From an uncultured Clostridia bacterium (GTDB lineage: Bacteria; Bacillota; Clostridia; TANB77; CAG-508), in NCBI GenBank assembly GCA_947628395.1, contig CANQZP010000011.1, forward strand, positions 1-25,352: a stretch of DNA of 25,352 nt. Direction: 5' to 3'. Below, one piece after another: positions 7,340-16,200 of this stretch (positions are counted from its first letter, which is position 1; each line of letters opens with the position of its first letter). The notes under the pieces were generated by a model, which was given only the letters and a program-made list of their open reading frames with translations, searched no databases and was not told where the DNA came from. The translations under genes and the position numbers were made by a program.

Positions 7340-8653
7340 ATGAAGTGTCCAAAATGTGGTGAAGAACTAAAATTAGGTACAAAATTTTGTACTAAGTGTG
7401 GCGCAAATTTAGAAGAAGCAAAGGCTGAGCTTGAAGCTAAGAAAAAAGAGGAGCAAGAAAGATTAGCTGAGGAGAAAAGAAAGGAAGAAGAAGCTAAAAG
7501 ATTAGAAAAAGAGAAAGAATTAGAAGAAAAGAAAAAAGAAGAAGAAAGTATGGCAAAACTTGAAGAAGTTATGAAAGATGAAGTTGTAGAAGAAGTTAAA
7601 GAAGAACAGAAAGTTCCTGAAAATGAATTTAAAGTAAAAAAAGAAGATAAGCCAAAAAAAGAAAAGAAAGTGAAAAAGAAAAAAGGCTTTTTTAGAAGAT
7701 TTTTAGATTGGTTATTATTAGTTATAATTATTGCTGCTGTTTTAATTGGAGGTATGTATTATTTATATAAACAAGAATTACTTCCTGATGTAATATCTGA
7801 TGAAATTGATGATTTTGTGGAAAAATTTGAATTTGTAAAAGATAATTGGAAAGAAGAAAAAAAAGATGATGACAAGAAAGAGGATGAAGCAAAAGAAGAA
7901 GAAAAGATTGATTGGGAGGTTGAGCCTACTTTAAAATTAGATGATATTAAAGAACTTAATGATGAGGTTTCTATTGCTGAAAAAGATGGAAAAGTAGGTT
8001 TAGTAAGCAATAAAACTGGAAAGATTGTTTTAGATACTAAATATGATAGAATTTCAATTCTTGATATTTATAAAGTAAATGAAGATATGAGTACAGCTAA
8101 AGAGGGAATTGTTATTCAAGAAGGAGAAAAATATTATACTGTTGATTCTAAATTTCAAAAATCTGATGAAGTAAATGTAGTTGGAAGAGGTGGTGGAGTA
8201 GAATACTACTATGACCACTTTAATGAAATTGTTTATGATGTAGAATTAGGAGCAGATAAACATGTAAATATTCCAGAAAGTGAACTAAAAAAAGGAGAAT
8301 CAAAACTTTATGTTTGTACTGACATGGAGATGGTAACTATTGATGGAAAATCTGCTAAAGATGATGAATTAGGTAATTCTTTTGAACTAGATTTTGATAA
8401 GTCTAAAGTATATGATAAAGGATATTTTGATACTACAACTGGAAAGCTTATGATAGATTGTGTTTATGAGGAAGCAGAGGAATTCTCTGAAGGTTATGCT
8501 GCTGTAAAGAAAGATGGTAAAGCTGGATTTATTGATGAAAAAGGAAAAACTGTTGTAGATTTTAAATTTGAAAATACTAGAAGTATTCATAATGGTTTAG
8601 CTTGGGCTAAGAAAGATGGCAAATGGGGATTAATAAAGCCTGAAATAAAATAG
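7340..8653 (+). CDS. Zinc-ribbon, single-pass membrane protein with WG repeats
   Basis: This is a 437-residue protein of mosaic design. Residues 3-20 are a four-Cys zinc ribbon (CPKCG...CTKCG). Residues 26-115 are a highly charged Glu/Lys segment predicted as coiled coil or single helix. Residues 121-143 are one transmembrane helix. The rest is presumably outside the cell; it starts with a second acidic stretch (about 165-190) and then carries WG-type beta repeats (EKDGKVGLVSNKTGKIVLD, KKDGKAGFIDEKGKTVVDF, KKDGKWGLI). The zinc ribbon is expected in the cytoplasm. The WG motif is common in uncharacterised surface proteins of Firmicutes and Bacteroidetes; no enzymatic function is assigned. The start has AAGGAGG. 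It lies 13 bases after mutS, so is likely co-transcribed with it, and ends at the terminator 8670-8699. Confidence 0.85.
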   Translation: MKCPKCGEELKLGTKFCTKCGANLEEAKAELEAKKKEEQERLAEEKRKEEEAKRLEKEKELEEKKKEEESMAKLEEVMKDEVVEEVKEEQKVPENEFKVKKEDKPKKEKKVKKKKGFFRRFLDWLLLVIIIAAVLIGGMYYLYKQELLPDVISDEIDDFVEKFEFVKDNWKEEKKDDDKKEDEAKEEEKIDWEVEPTLKLDDIKELNDEVSIAEKDGKVGLVSNKTGKIVLDTKYDRISILDIYKVNEDMSTAKEGIVIQEGEKYYTVDSKFQKSDEVNVVGRGGGVEYYYDHFNEIVYDVELGADKHVNIPESELKKGESKLYVCTDMEMVTIDGKSAKDDELGNSFELDFDKSKVYDKGYFDTTTGKLMIDCVYEEAEEFSEGYAAVKKDGKAGFIDEKGKTVVDFKFENTRSIHNGLAWAKKDGKWGLIKPEIK

Positions 8654-8669
8654 TTATATGAGAAGAAAT

Positions 8670-8699
8670 AAAGCACTTGAGAAAGGTGCTTTGTTTTTT
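8670..8699 (+). terminator. Rho-independent terminator of the mutS-WG operon
   Basis: AAAGCAC (8670-8676), 9-base loop, GTGCTTT (8686-8692), then GTTTTTT. The T-tract overlaps the left arm of the next palindrome. Confidence 0.85.
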
Positions 8700-8738
8700 A
8701 TATAATAGGAAAGTGCTACTTTCCTATTATATAAAAAA
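8694..8738. repeat. Terminator-associated palindrome, copy B
   Basis: Perfect arms of 21 bases (8694-8714/8718-8738) with loop GCT. The core is identical to copy A (2946-2988), and both sit directly on a terminator T-tract. Downstream it shares a TGCACA word, an AAATTT-type hairpin and GCG...AACAA with copy A. Confidence 0.85.
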
Positions 8739-8915
8739 CATAACGTTGCACAGAAAATTTACTTTGTAAATTTTCGCGTCAACAAATCTTTACGCTTCTT
8801 TGAGACCTTGAATTTAGATAGCAAACTTTAAGATGTAGAGAAAATGTCTCGCGAAGCGAGATTTGTTCTGCGATAGGAAATTAACTTATTATTTTAAATA
8901 AATATATAAAAGCTA
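8739..8915. other. Structured intergenic stretch without a gene
   Basis: No credible open frame is present. It holds an AAAATTTAC/GTAAATTTT mini-hairpin near 8754-8775, a perfect TCTCGC-gaa-GCGAGA hairpin (8847-8861), and AACAAATCT (about 8783-8791) complementary to AGATTTGTT (from about 8859). It may be the remainder of the copy-B repeat or an unrecognised structured RNA; I cannot decide. Confidence 0.4.
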
Positions 8916-8944
8916 TTGACAGCCGAGAACAAATGTTTTAATAT
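8916..8944 (+). promoter_or_regulatory. Sigma-A promoter of the ORF6N-PLD gene
   Basis: TTGACA (8916-8921), 17 bases, TAATAT (8939-8944). The spacer is occupied by the LexA-like site. Confidence 0.75.
8926..8939. promoter_or_regulatory. LexA (SOS) box-like operator between -35 and -10
   Basis: AGAACAAATGTTTT matches the Gram-positive LexA consensus CGAACRNRYGTTYC at 12 of 14 positions, including the whole GAAC-RNRY-GTT core. A repressor bound here would block the promoter. This is an inference from a single site; no lexA gene is in the window. Confidence 0.45.
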
Positions 8945-8974
8945 TTAAAAGGGGCTAGGAAAGGATATCTAATA

Positions 8975-9904
8975 TTGGAAAAAGAAAATTTATTAGAAAA
9001 TAGAGAAAAAGAGGATTTAGTAATATATGAAATAGAAAATATTAAGAATATGATTTTTAATATTAGAGGAAAGCAAGTAATGTTGGATAGTGATGTAGCT
9101 ATGTTATATCATTGTGAAACTAAATATGTGAATCGTGTTGTAAAAAGAAATATTGAAAGATTTCCACAAGAATTTTGTTTTCAATTAGATATTGAAGAAT
9201 TTCAAAACTTGAGGTGTCAATTTGTCACCTCAAGTTTAAAAAAACAAAACTATGGTGGAAGAAGATATATGCCATATGTATTTACAGAGCAAGGAATAAC
9301 TATGCTTTCAGCACTACTAAAAAGTGAAACAGCAGTTAAGGTAAGTATTAATATTATAAAAGCATTTGTAGAAATGCGAAAATTTATAGCTTTAAATGGA
9401 CAAGTATTTCAAGAAATAAATATAATAAAAGATAGATTATTAGAGCATGATAAAAGATTTGATGAAGTATTTAATGAATTGCAAAAACAGAATAAAGAAG
9501 ATTTTAAACAACAAATATTTTTTAATGGTCAGATTTATGATGCATATAGTTTAATTATAGATATTATTAGGAGTGCTGAGAATAAGATTTTAATTATAGA
9601 TAATTATATAGATGATAGTGTTTTAAAGATGTTATCAAAAAAGAACAAAGATGTGGAAGTGATTATTTTAACATCTCAAAAAAGCAATATCAGAAAATTA
9701 GATATTAAGAAATTTAATAAGCAGTATCCTATATTAAAATTAGCATATACTAAAAAATTTCATGATAGGTTTATTGTAATAGACAATAAAGATTTATACC
9801 ATATTGGTGCATCTCTTAAAGATTTAGGAAAGAAATGTTTTGCAATTTCCAGAATAGAAGATAAAGAGTATATTGAGAAAATAAGTAATAATATACAAGA
9901 GTAA
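8975..9904 (+). CDS. ORF6N-domain protein with degenerate PLD-like C-terminus
   Basis: This 309-residue cytoplasmic protein has two parts. Residues 20-140 are an ORF6N domain (IRGKQVMLDSDVAMLY, VKRNIERFPQEFCF, YVFTEQGITMLSALL), a DNA-binding-type domain found in phage antirepressors and roaming bacterial genes. After a charged linker (145-180), residues 185-309 resemble a phospholipase-D-like half site: HDRFIVID (H263, R265 where HxK is usual) followed by GAS...D (278-283). The start is TTG 8975, chosen because AGGAAAGGA precedes it; the next ATG (9050) would cut into the ORF6N domain. The promoter carries a LexA-like box. It stands alone, with no phage genes around. It may be a stress-induced regulator or a defence/phage remnant; activity is unknown. 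Confidence 0.8.
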   Translation: MEKENLLENREKEDLVIYEIENIKNMIFNIRGKQVMLDSDVAMLYHCETKYVNRVVKRNIERFPQEFCFQLDIEEFQNLRCQFVTSSLKKQNYGGRRYMPYVFTEQGITMLSALLKSETAVKVSINIIKAFVEMRKFIALNGQVFQEINIIKDRLLEHDKRFDEVFNELQKQNKEDFKQQIFFNGQIYDAYSLIIDIIRSAENKILIIDNYIDDSVLKMLSKKNKDVEVIILTSQKSNIRKLDIKKFNKQYPILKLAYTKKFHDRFIVIDNKDLYHIGASLKDLGKKCFAISRIEDKEYIEKISNNIQE

Positions 9905-10033
9905 TATAAATAAAGTAATGAAAAAATATTGATAGATTACAGTTATAATTAATAGAAAAATAATTTGAACATTTAAGGTTTCAATTTTGGATTTTAAACC
10001 AAAAGTTAATAATTATGAAATTATCAAAATTCA

Positions 10034-10062
10034 TTGACATATTATTTAAATGGTAATATAAT
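10034..10062 (+). promoter_or_regulatory. Consensus promoter of the sortase-protease operon
   Basis: TTGACA (10034-10039), 17 bases, TATAAT (10057-10062), both perfect. The rest of 9905-10153 holds no gene and no convincing terminator for the ORF6N gene. Confidence 0.85.
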
Positions 10063-10084
10063 TTATGTACATTATTTATGTACA
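10061..10084. promoter_or_regulatory. Direct repeat ATTTATGTACA over the transcription start
   Basis: ATTTATGTACA occurs at 10061-10071 and again at 10074-10084, with a 13-base period. Each contains the palindromic word TGTACA. It begins within the -10 box and covers the expected start site, so it could be a repressor-binding operator for the sortase operon; no regulator is identified. Confidence 0.4.
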
Positions 10085-10153
10085 ATTATCAAAATAGCTT
10101 TTATTAACTTAGATATCAAAATATATGAGTAAAAGTATTTTAAGGAGTAGATA

Positions 10154-10825
10154 GTGCGAGAAATTTTTAAAGATCGTATTTTTGGAGTTATAGTTTTTAT
10201 TACTATTGTGGTTTTTATTATTATATTTTATATTTTGTTTTCAAAATTAACAGGCAGAAATAAATCAGAAATTGCTTCTAATAGTAATGAAACATATTCA
10301 AATATTGATAATAGTGACGAACAAGATAGTGAAAATTATATAGAAGATATTGATGAAGAGCCAATTACAAATGGAGAAAGTGTTACTTATGATGGAAAAG
10401 AGCTAAAAGTATATAAAACCAAGTCTGGAGATAGCTATTCTGTTGTAGGTACAATTATGATTGATAAATTAAATGTTAGATTACAAATTTTATCAAAATA
10501 TACTGATGAAATCATGAAAATTTCAGTTTGCAGATTATATGGACCTAAGTATCCAAATCAAGAAGGAAATTTTTGTATAATAGGACATAATTATAGGAAT
10601 ACAAAATTTTTTAGTAAACTTTCAACATTAGAAATTGGAGATACTTTTAAATTGGTAGATGTAGATGAAAATTTTGTTACATATAAGATATATGATAAAT
10701 ATACTGTAGAGCCTACTGATGTAAGTTGTTTAGAGCAAAATGATGATGGGAAAAGAATTGTTACTTTAATTACTTGTACAGATGATTTAAAACTTAGGTA
10801 TATTGTAAAAGCGAAAGAGATATAA
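10154..10825 (+). CDS. Sortase (membrane-anchored cysteine transpeptidase)
   Basis: Sortases cut a C-terminal sorting motif and join the protein to cell-wall peptidoglycan. This 223-residue protein has an N-terminal membrane anchor (about 10-30), an acidic linker (40-75) and the sortase barrel. The catalytic triad is visible: H145 (IIGHNYR), C208 (VTLITCTDD, the TLxTC signature) and R215 (LKLRYIV). I cannot assign a class firmly; it looks A/D-like more than B. The start is GTG 10154, with AAGGAG six bases upstream and a consensus promoter at 10034. The next gene starts 20 bases after the stop. The two following proteases end in (I/L)PKAG-hydrophobic-basic tails and are the obvious substrates. 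Confidence 0.9.
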   Translation: MREIFKDRIFGVIVFITIVVFIIIFYILFSKLTGRNKSEIASNSNETYSNIDNSDEQDSENYIEDIDEEPITNGESVTYDGKELKVYKTKSGDSYSVVGTIMIDKLNVRLQILSKYTDEIMKISVCRLYGPKYPNQEGNFCIIGHNYRNTKFFSKLSTLEIGDTFKLVDVDENFVTYKIYDKYTVEPTDVSCLEQNDDGKRIVTLITCTDDLKLRYIVKAKEI

Positions 10826-10845
10826 AAGAGAGGATGGATTAAATT

Positions 10846-13089
10846 ATGAAAGGTATTAAAGAAAATAGCAAAAGAAGAAAGTTAATTTTTAGTTTGGCTA
10901 TATTGAGTGTAATTATATTTACTAGTGTAATTATCTCAAATAAGAGTATGGCTAAGTCTTCTAATAACTTAAATTTAAGTGGCATAAGAATTATGACAAA
11001 TAAATCAAAAGCTTTTGAAGAGTGGGAGAAGCTTCCTGATGATGAAAGAAAACTTGAATTTCAACCACAATATACTGATTTATCTATAAAAGATTCTATG
11101 AAAAGGTCTACATATAATACTTTATTAAGAAGCAGTAATACATTAGAATCTAAATATAATATAGATAAAAGTAAAATAACTGTTAAAGACCAACAAAGCG
11201 TAGGTTCTTGCTGGGCTTTTGCCATGACAAGTATGCTAGAGACTAATTATGCTAAAAGATATAATAAGGCTCCTATTTTATATTCTCCTATGCACATGGA
11301 ATATAAGACTTATGATATGTTTACTAGAGAGCTTGGTTTTGGTGGAAATTACAGCTTAGGTATTTCTTATATGGCAGATGGATATGGACCAGTATATGAA
11401 AAAGATTTACCTGTGGAAAGTGTTTATAATGAGGAGACTAATTCTGAAGAAAATTATTATTTAACTGACCCTAGTAATGTAAATACTGATATAATAAAAG
11501 CAAAAGCTAGATTAAAAGATTCAGTAACTTTTCCTAGTATATCTAAATATTATTCTGATGATTCTGTAACTTATATTAACGGAACAACTGCTTATACTGA
11601 TGAAGAAGTTTCAGCAATTAGACAAAAGGTAAAAGAACATATAAAAAATTATGGTGCTGTAGTTGCTTTATTTTATTGTGATATGGGACTTGTTTCTCCA
11701 GATACAAATGAAGTTGAAAGTAAAAACGGTTTTTATAATAATGATACTAATGCGTATTATTGTAATGATAATTCCGTAGCTGTAGATCATGCTCTAACTA
11801 TTATAGGATGGGATGACAATTTTAGCAGAGAAAACTTTGGGGTAGGAGAAAATCCTAAAAGACCTGTTAATGATGGAGCATATATTGTACTTAATTCATG
11901 GGGAAGTCAGTATCATGATAATGGATATTTTTATGTTTCTTATGATGATGCTACTATAGAAACGGGTATACAAGGAATAAAAGAAATAGATGATTTTACT
12001 GAAGAACCAGAAGCCAAAGAGTCTTATGATTATATATATAAGTATGATGAGTTAGGATATGATGTAGGTTTATCTTGGGGTGATGATGCTACTATGCAAG
12101 CTTATACAACTTTATATGGTGCAAATGTTTTTCCTAGACAAAATAATGATGAAAATGAATATGTAACAGAAGTTGGTGTTTATCTTCCTACAACAGAAGG
12201 TATAGAGATATATGTAAATGAAAATGGAGAAGATTTGAGTGAAGGTAAATTAGTTGCTACTTATACAGGTTCAAATGCAGTTGAACCAGGATTTCATGTT
12301 TTCAAACTATCTTCACCAATAAAGATAACTGGAGATAAGTTTGCTGTAAAAGTAAAATTCATACAGTCAGAATTTGCTATTTTACCTTTAGAGTGTAATT
12401 TGTATAAAAATGGAATATCAAAAGTTTCTACTATGTATGATAAAGTAACATCAAACCCTAATGAAAGTTTTATTTCAGTAGATAATAATAAATGGGATGA
12501 TTTATATAATAATACTGAATATATACCTTATGAAAATAGTAATATTTGTATTAAGGCATTTACTAAATTAGAGAAAAATTTAAAAATAGATGTAACAGGT
12601 GTTTCTTTAAATAAAAGTGAATTAACAATGGAAGTCGGAGATGAAACAAACTTAGAAGCTACAATTAGTCCTGATAATGCAAGTAATAAAACTGTTATCT
12701 GGGAAAGTTCTGATCCAGATGTTGCAAGTATTAGTGATACTGGAATAATTACAGCTAAAAAAGAAGGAACAACAACTATTACTGTTACTACTGAAGATGG
12801 TAATTATTCAGCAGAGTGTAAAGTAACAGTAGTAGCTAAAAAGAATACTGATGATGATATTTATAAAGATGATGAGGGCAAGACAGATGATTCTGAAAAT
12901 TCAGAAACACAAATTTTTGATGATGGAAAAATACCAGAAGTTATTCCAAAGGCAGGTCAAGATATTAGTGAAGAAAAAGCTTCAGCAGTATCATCAAATA
13001 CAATTTTAAAATGTGCGATTATAGTATTTGCTATTGGAAGTGTATGTTTAATAGTATTTTATATGAAGAAAAACAATAATAAAAAATAA
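10846..13089 (+). CDS. Secreted C1 (papain-like) protease with Big_2 domain and sorting tail
   Basis: This is a 747-residue exported cysteine protease. A basic/hydrophobic signal segment spans about 8-36. The C1 domain keeps every catalytic residue: Q116, C122 (VGSCWAF), H315 (VDHALTIIGWDDN) and N350 (LNSWGSQ). A lectin-like beta domain of the kind that follows clostridial C1 peptidases covers about 394-575. A Big_2 immunoglobulin-like domain is at 583-664 (VTGVSLNKSELTMEVGDE; SSDPDVASI). An acidic linker leads to IPKAG (700-704), a membrane helix (721-740) and KKNNNKK. It is in an operon with the sortase and ends at the terminator 13101-13141. The likely role is a wall-anchored protease; the substrate is unknown. 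Confidence 0.88.
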   Translation: MKGIKENSKRRKLIFSLAILSVIIFTSVIISNKSMAKSSNNLNLSGIRIMTNKSKAFEEWEKLPDDERKLEFQPQYTDLSIKDSMKRSTYNTLLRSSNTLESKYNIDKSKITVKDQQSVGSCWAFAMTSMLETNYAKRYNKAPILYSPMHMEYKTYDMFTRELGFGGNYSLGISYMADGYGPVYEKDLPVESVYNEETNSEENYYLTDPSNVNTDIIKAKARLKDSVTFPSISKYYSDDSVTYINGTTAYTDEEVSAIRQKVKEHIKNYGAVVALFYCDMGLVSPDTNEVESKNGFYNNDTNAYYCNDNSVAVDHALTIIGWDDNFSRENFGVGENPKRPVNDGAYIVLNSWGSQYHDNGYFYVSYDDATIETGIQGIKEIDDFTEEPEAKESYDYIYKYDELGYDVGLSWGDDATMQAYTTLYGANVFPRQNNDENEYVTEVGVYLPTTEGIEIYVNENGEDLSEGKLVATYTGSNAVEPGFHVFKLSSPIKITGDKFAVKVKFIQSEFAILPLECNLYKNGISKVSTMYDKVTSNPNESFISVDNNKWDDLYNNTEYIPYENSNICIKAFTKLEKNLKIDVTGVSLNKSELTMEVGDETNLEATISPDNASNKTVIWESSDPDVASISDTGIITAKKEGTTTITVTTEDGNYSAECKVTVVAKKNTDDDIYKDDEGKTDDSENSETQIFDDGKIPEVIPKAGQDISEEKASAVSSNTILKCAIIVFAIGSVCLIVFYMKKNNNKK
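12916..13041 (+). repeat. Shared anchor-module sequence, copy 1
   Basis: These 126 bases encode the region from FDDGK through the PKAG motif into the membrane helix. They align without gaps to 16422-16547 with about 15 mismatches by eye (roughly 88% identity), whereas the rest of the two protease genes is much more diverged. Confidence 0.85.
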
Positions 13090-13100
13090 ATTTTAAATAG

Positions 13101-13141
13101 AAGGTTACTAAAAAAGATATTTTATTTTTGGTAACCTTTTT
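13101..13141 (+). terminator. Terminator of the sortase-protease operon
   Basis: AAGGTTAC (13101-13108) pairs with GTAACCTT (13131-13138); further A-run/T-run pairing lies inside the long loop and a TTTT tail follows. It separates the first protease from the second. Confidence 0.7.
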
Positions 13142-13142
13142 A

Positions 13143-13171
13143 TTGTATTTTATTTTTATTAGTGTTATTAT
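13143..13171 (+). promoter_or_regulatory. Possible promoter of the second protease gene
   Basis: TTGTAT (13143-13148), 17 bases, TATTAT (13166-13171), just after the terminator and before AAAGGAGAG at the start of the next gene. In such AT-rich DNA the -10 box is weak evidence. Confidence 0.45.
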
Positions 13172-13205
13172 AAGATTAGAAATTATAGAAAAAAGGAGAG
13201 AGTAA

Positions 13206-16200
13206 ATGAAAAAATCTAAAAAATTATTAATTGCAATAGTAATTATTTTTATGGTTTTGTTAAATAATAATGCTTTTGCTGTTAGTATTAATGATGCAAT
13301 TGGAAAAACTGAATATTCACAAGAATTTCTAGATTGGCTAAAGTTAGATGATGAAACAAAGAAAAATTCAATAATGCCAAGAGCATATAATATATACACG
13401 ACTAAACAATCATACACAAATCCTTTAAAAAGAGCACGATTGCTAAGAAGTACTTTAGAAACTCAATATAATTTAAAAAATTATATTAAGGATAATATGA
13501 AAATAAAGAATCAAGGAACTATGGGATCATGCTGGACTTTTTCAGCTCTAGGTGCTTTAGAAACAAATCTAGCTATGCAAGATTTGAATAATAGTAGACC
13601 AACTAAAATTTATGATTTTTCTGAAAGACATATGGATTTTTCAACAGCTAGAGAATTCTTAAATGGACAAATAAATGAAAAAGGTTTTAATAGAACTGCA
13701 GGCTCAGGTGGACATAATAGTGTAGCTTTAGCATATTTAACTAATGGTATGGGGGCTATTCCAGAATCAGAAATGCCATACATTGATGATAGTAGTCTGA
13801 TTGATATAAGCGAAATTCAAAATAAAACAGTTTCAAGTCAACTTTATGATACTATAGATTTTGCAACTCCATCAATAGAAACTAAGGAAGATTTAGTAAC
13901 AGCAATGAAAAATCATATAAGAACTTATGGTGGTATTTCTTGTACTATACATGAGCAAGATATTTTAGAACAGAAATGTCTTAATAGTAAGACAGGTGCT
14001 ATATATTGTAATGATTATAATACTCATATTGCCAATCATGCAGTACTAATAGTTGGTTGGGATGACAATTATCCTATAGAAAATTTTGAAACAAAACCTA
14101 AAAATAAAGGTGCATGGATTATAAGAGATACTCATGGTACAAATGAAGATAATTCGATGACAATTGATGAACTAAAAAATTTATATTTTGAAACTTTTAA
14201 AGATGACTTGATTGAAGAAGGAATAAATTCTCCTGATGATATAACAGATGAAAAGGTAGAAGAAATTATTAAAAAGAATGGGTTTGAAAAGTTAGAAGAT
14301 GGAAGAGTATTTAGACCACATAATGATGATGGATACTTATATGTATCTTATGAAGATGATAATATATATAACTTTTTAATGGGAATACAAAAAGCTAATG
14401 ATTCAGTTGATTATGAAAATATATACCAATATGATGAATTTTCTTCATTTATTCCTATAACATTTAATGCAAATGATATTTATTTATCAAACACATTTAA
14501 AAAACAAACTGATTCTTCAGAATATATAACTCAAGTATCAGTTCAAACTGGAGAAACAGCTACTTGTAAAGTATATGTAAATCCTAATGGAACTGGAAAA
14601 AATAAAGAAGATTTACAATTAGTTGAATTAAAATCAGGAGACAGTGAAACTGTTGAAGCTGGATATCATACTCTAGAATTCTTGAAACCTATAGAAATTA
14701 CAGGAAGCGATTTTGTAGTAGTAATAGAAATGCAAGGAAAAAGAGATAAAGAAATGCAAGTACCTGTTGAATGTGATGTTGCAAAATTTCTAAAAGATTC
14801 TGAAGGAATAGATTTGCCAGAAGGAGCTGTTGCGAATTTTTTTTCTTTTGTAACTACTGAAGATGGTAAATGTTGTTTTTCAACAGATGAAGGACTTGAT
14901 AGTGGTTATTGGGCGAACTTATCGGATTTGTATAAATTATCAAGAGGGACACAACCTAATTGTGATTCTACTATAAAAGCTTTTACTGTTTCTAAAGTAG
15001 AAGATGATTCGTTAAAAAATATTGAGATTATAACTCCTCCTGAAAAAACTTCATATATTGAAGGAGAAAATTTTGATGATACTGGTATGGTAGTAAAGGC
15101 TAATTATAATAATAACACATCTAAGACATTAAATAAGTCAGATTATTCTATTACTAATGGTACTAATTTACAAATTGGTCAAGAAAGTGTTACTATATCT
15201 TATGAAGATAAAAGTGTTGAACAACCTATAACTGTTGAAAAAAATGTTATTACAGAAATTAAAATAAAAACTCCTCCTACTAAAATAGAATACAGAGAAG
15301 GAGAAAACTTTGATAGAACAGGTATGGTTGTAGAGGCTACTTATAAAAATGGCACTACTAGTATAATAACAGATTATACTATTGAAGACGGAGAAAATTT
15401 GAAGGCTGATCAAGAATATGTAACTATTTCTTATGAAGGAATATCTGTAAAGCAAAATATAAAGATAAATTCTAGTAATCTTATAGAAATAAAAGTTACT
15501 CAAGCACCTGATAAGGTTAATTATAAAGTTGGAGAAGATTTTGATAAAACAGGAATGAAAGTTTACGGAGTATATGAAGATGGAACTACACAAGAAATAA
15601 TAGACTATGTAGTAGAAGATGGAACTGATTTAAAGAAAGGTCAAACTTCAGTAACAATAAAATATCAAGATAAAACTGTGACACAGGAAATTACGGTAGA
15701 TGATATAGTAATTACCAATATATCAATTAGTAAAATGCCAACAAAAACAAAATATTTGAAAAATAGTGAAAGCTTAGATTTAACAGGTGGTAAACTAAAA
15801 TTGGAATATGCTGATGGAACAAGTAGAGAAATAGATTTAAACTCTGAACAAGTTCAAGTAACTGGATTTGACAATACAAAAGTAGGAAAAAACATAATTA
15901 CAGTTACGTATCAAAATAAAACAACTACTTTTGAAGTAGAAATTATAGAAGAAGTAAAACCTGTAAATTCTAATTTCGATAATTCAAAATTAACAGTAAA
16001 TGCCATAAAATATTATATTTTTACTGATACTAATATACCAAGTTATATATTACTTAATTTAGAAGTAGATAATATATCAAAAAATAATATAAACGATAAT
16101 TATAAATATTACTATTATTTATCTCCTAACCCAAGTGAAACTAATATAGAAGATTGGGTTGAAATTAAAGAAGAACAGAGTGAAAATAATAAACTTAAGT

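Noticed and set aside
8739..8915. Riboswitch or structured RNA upstream of the ORF6N gene
   Set aside because: Several hairpins exist, but the region lies upstream of the identified promoter and matches no riboswitch family I can recognise; repeat debris is as likely. Kept only as an unexplained stretch.
15168..15593. Minus-strand open frame opposite the Ig-like repeats
   Set aside because: Its Phe/Ile/Ser-rich product mirrors the coding strand of the second protease, and no start signals are present.
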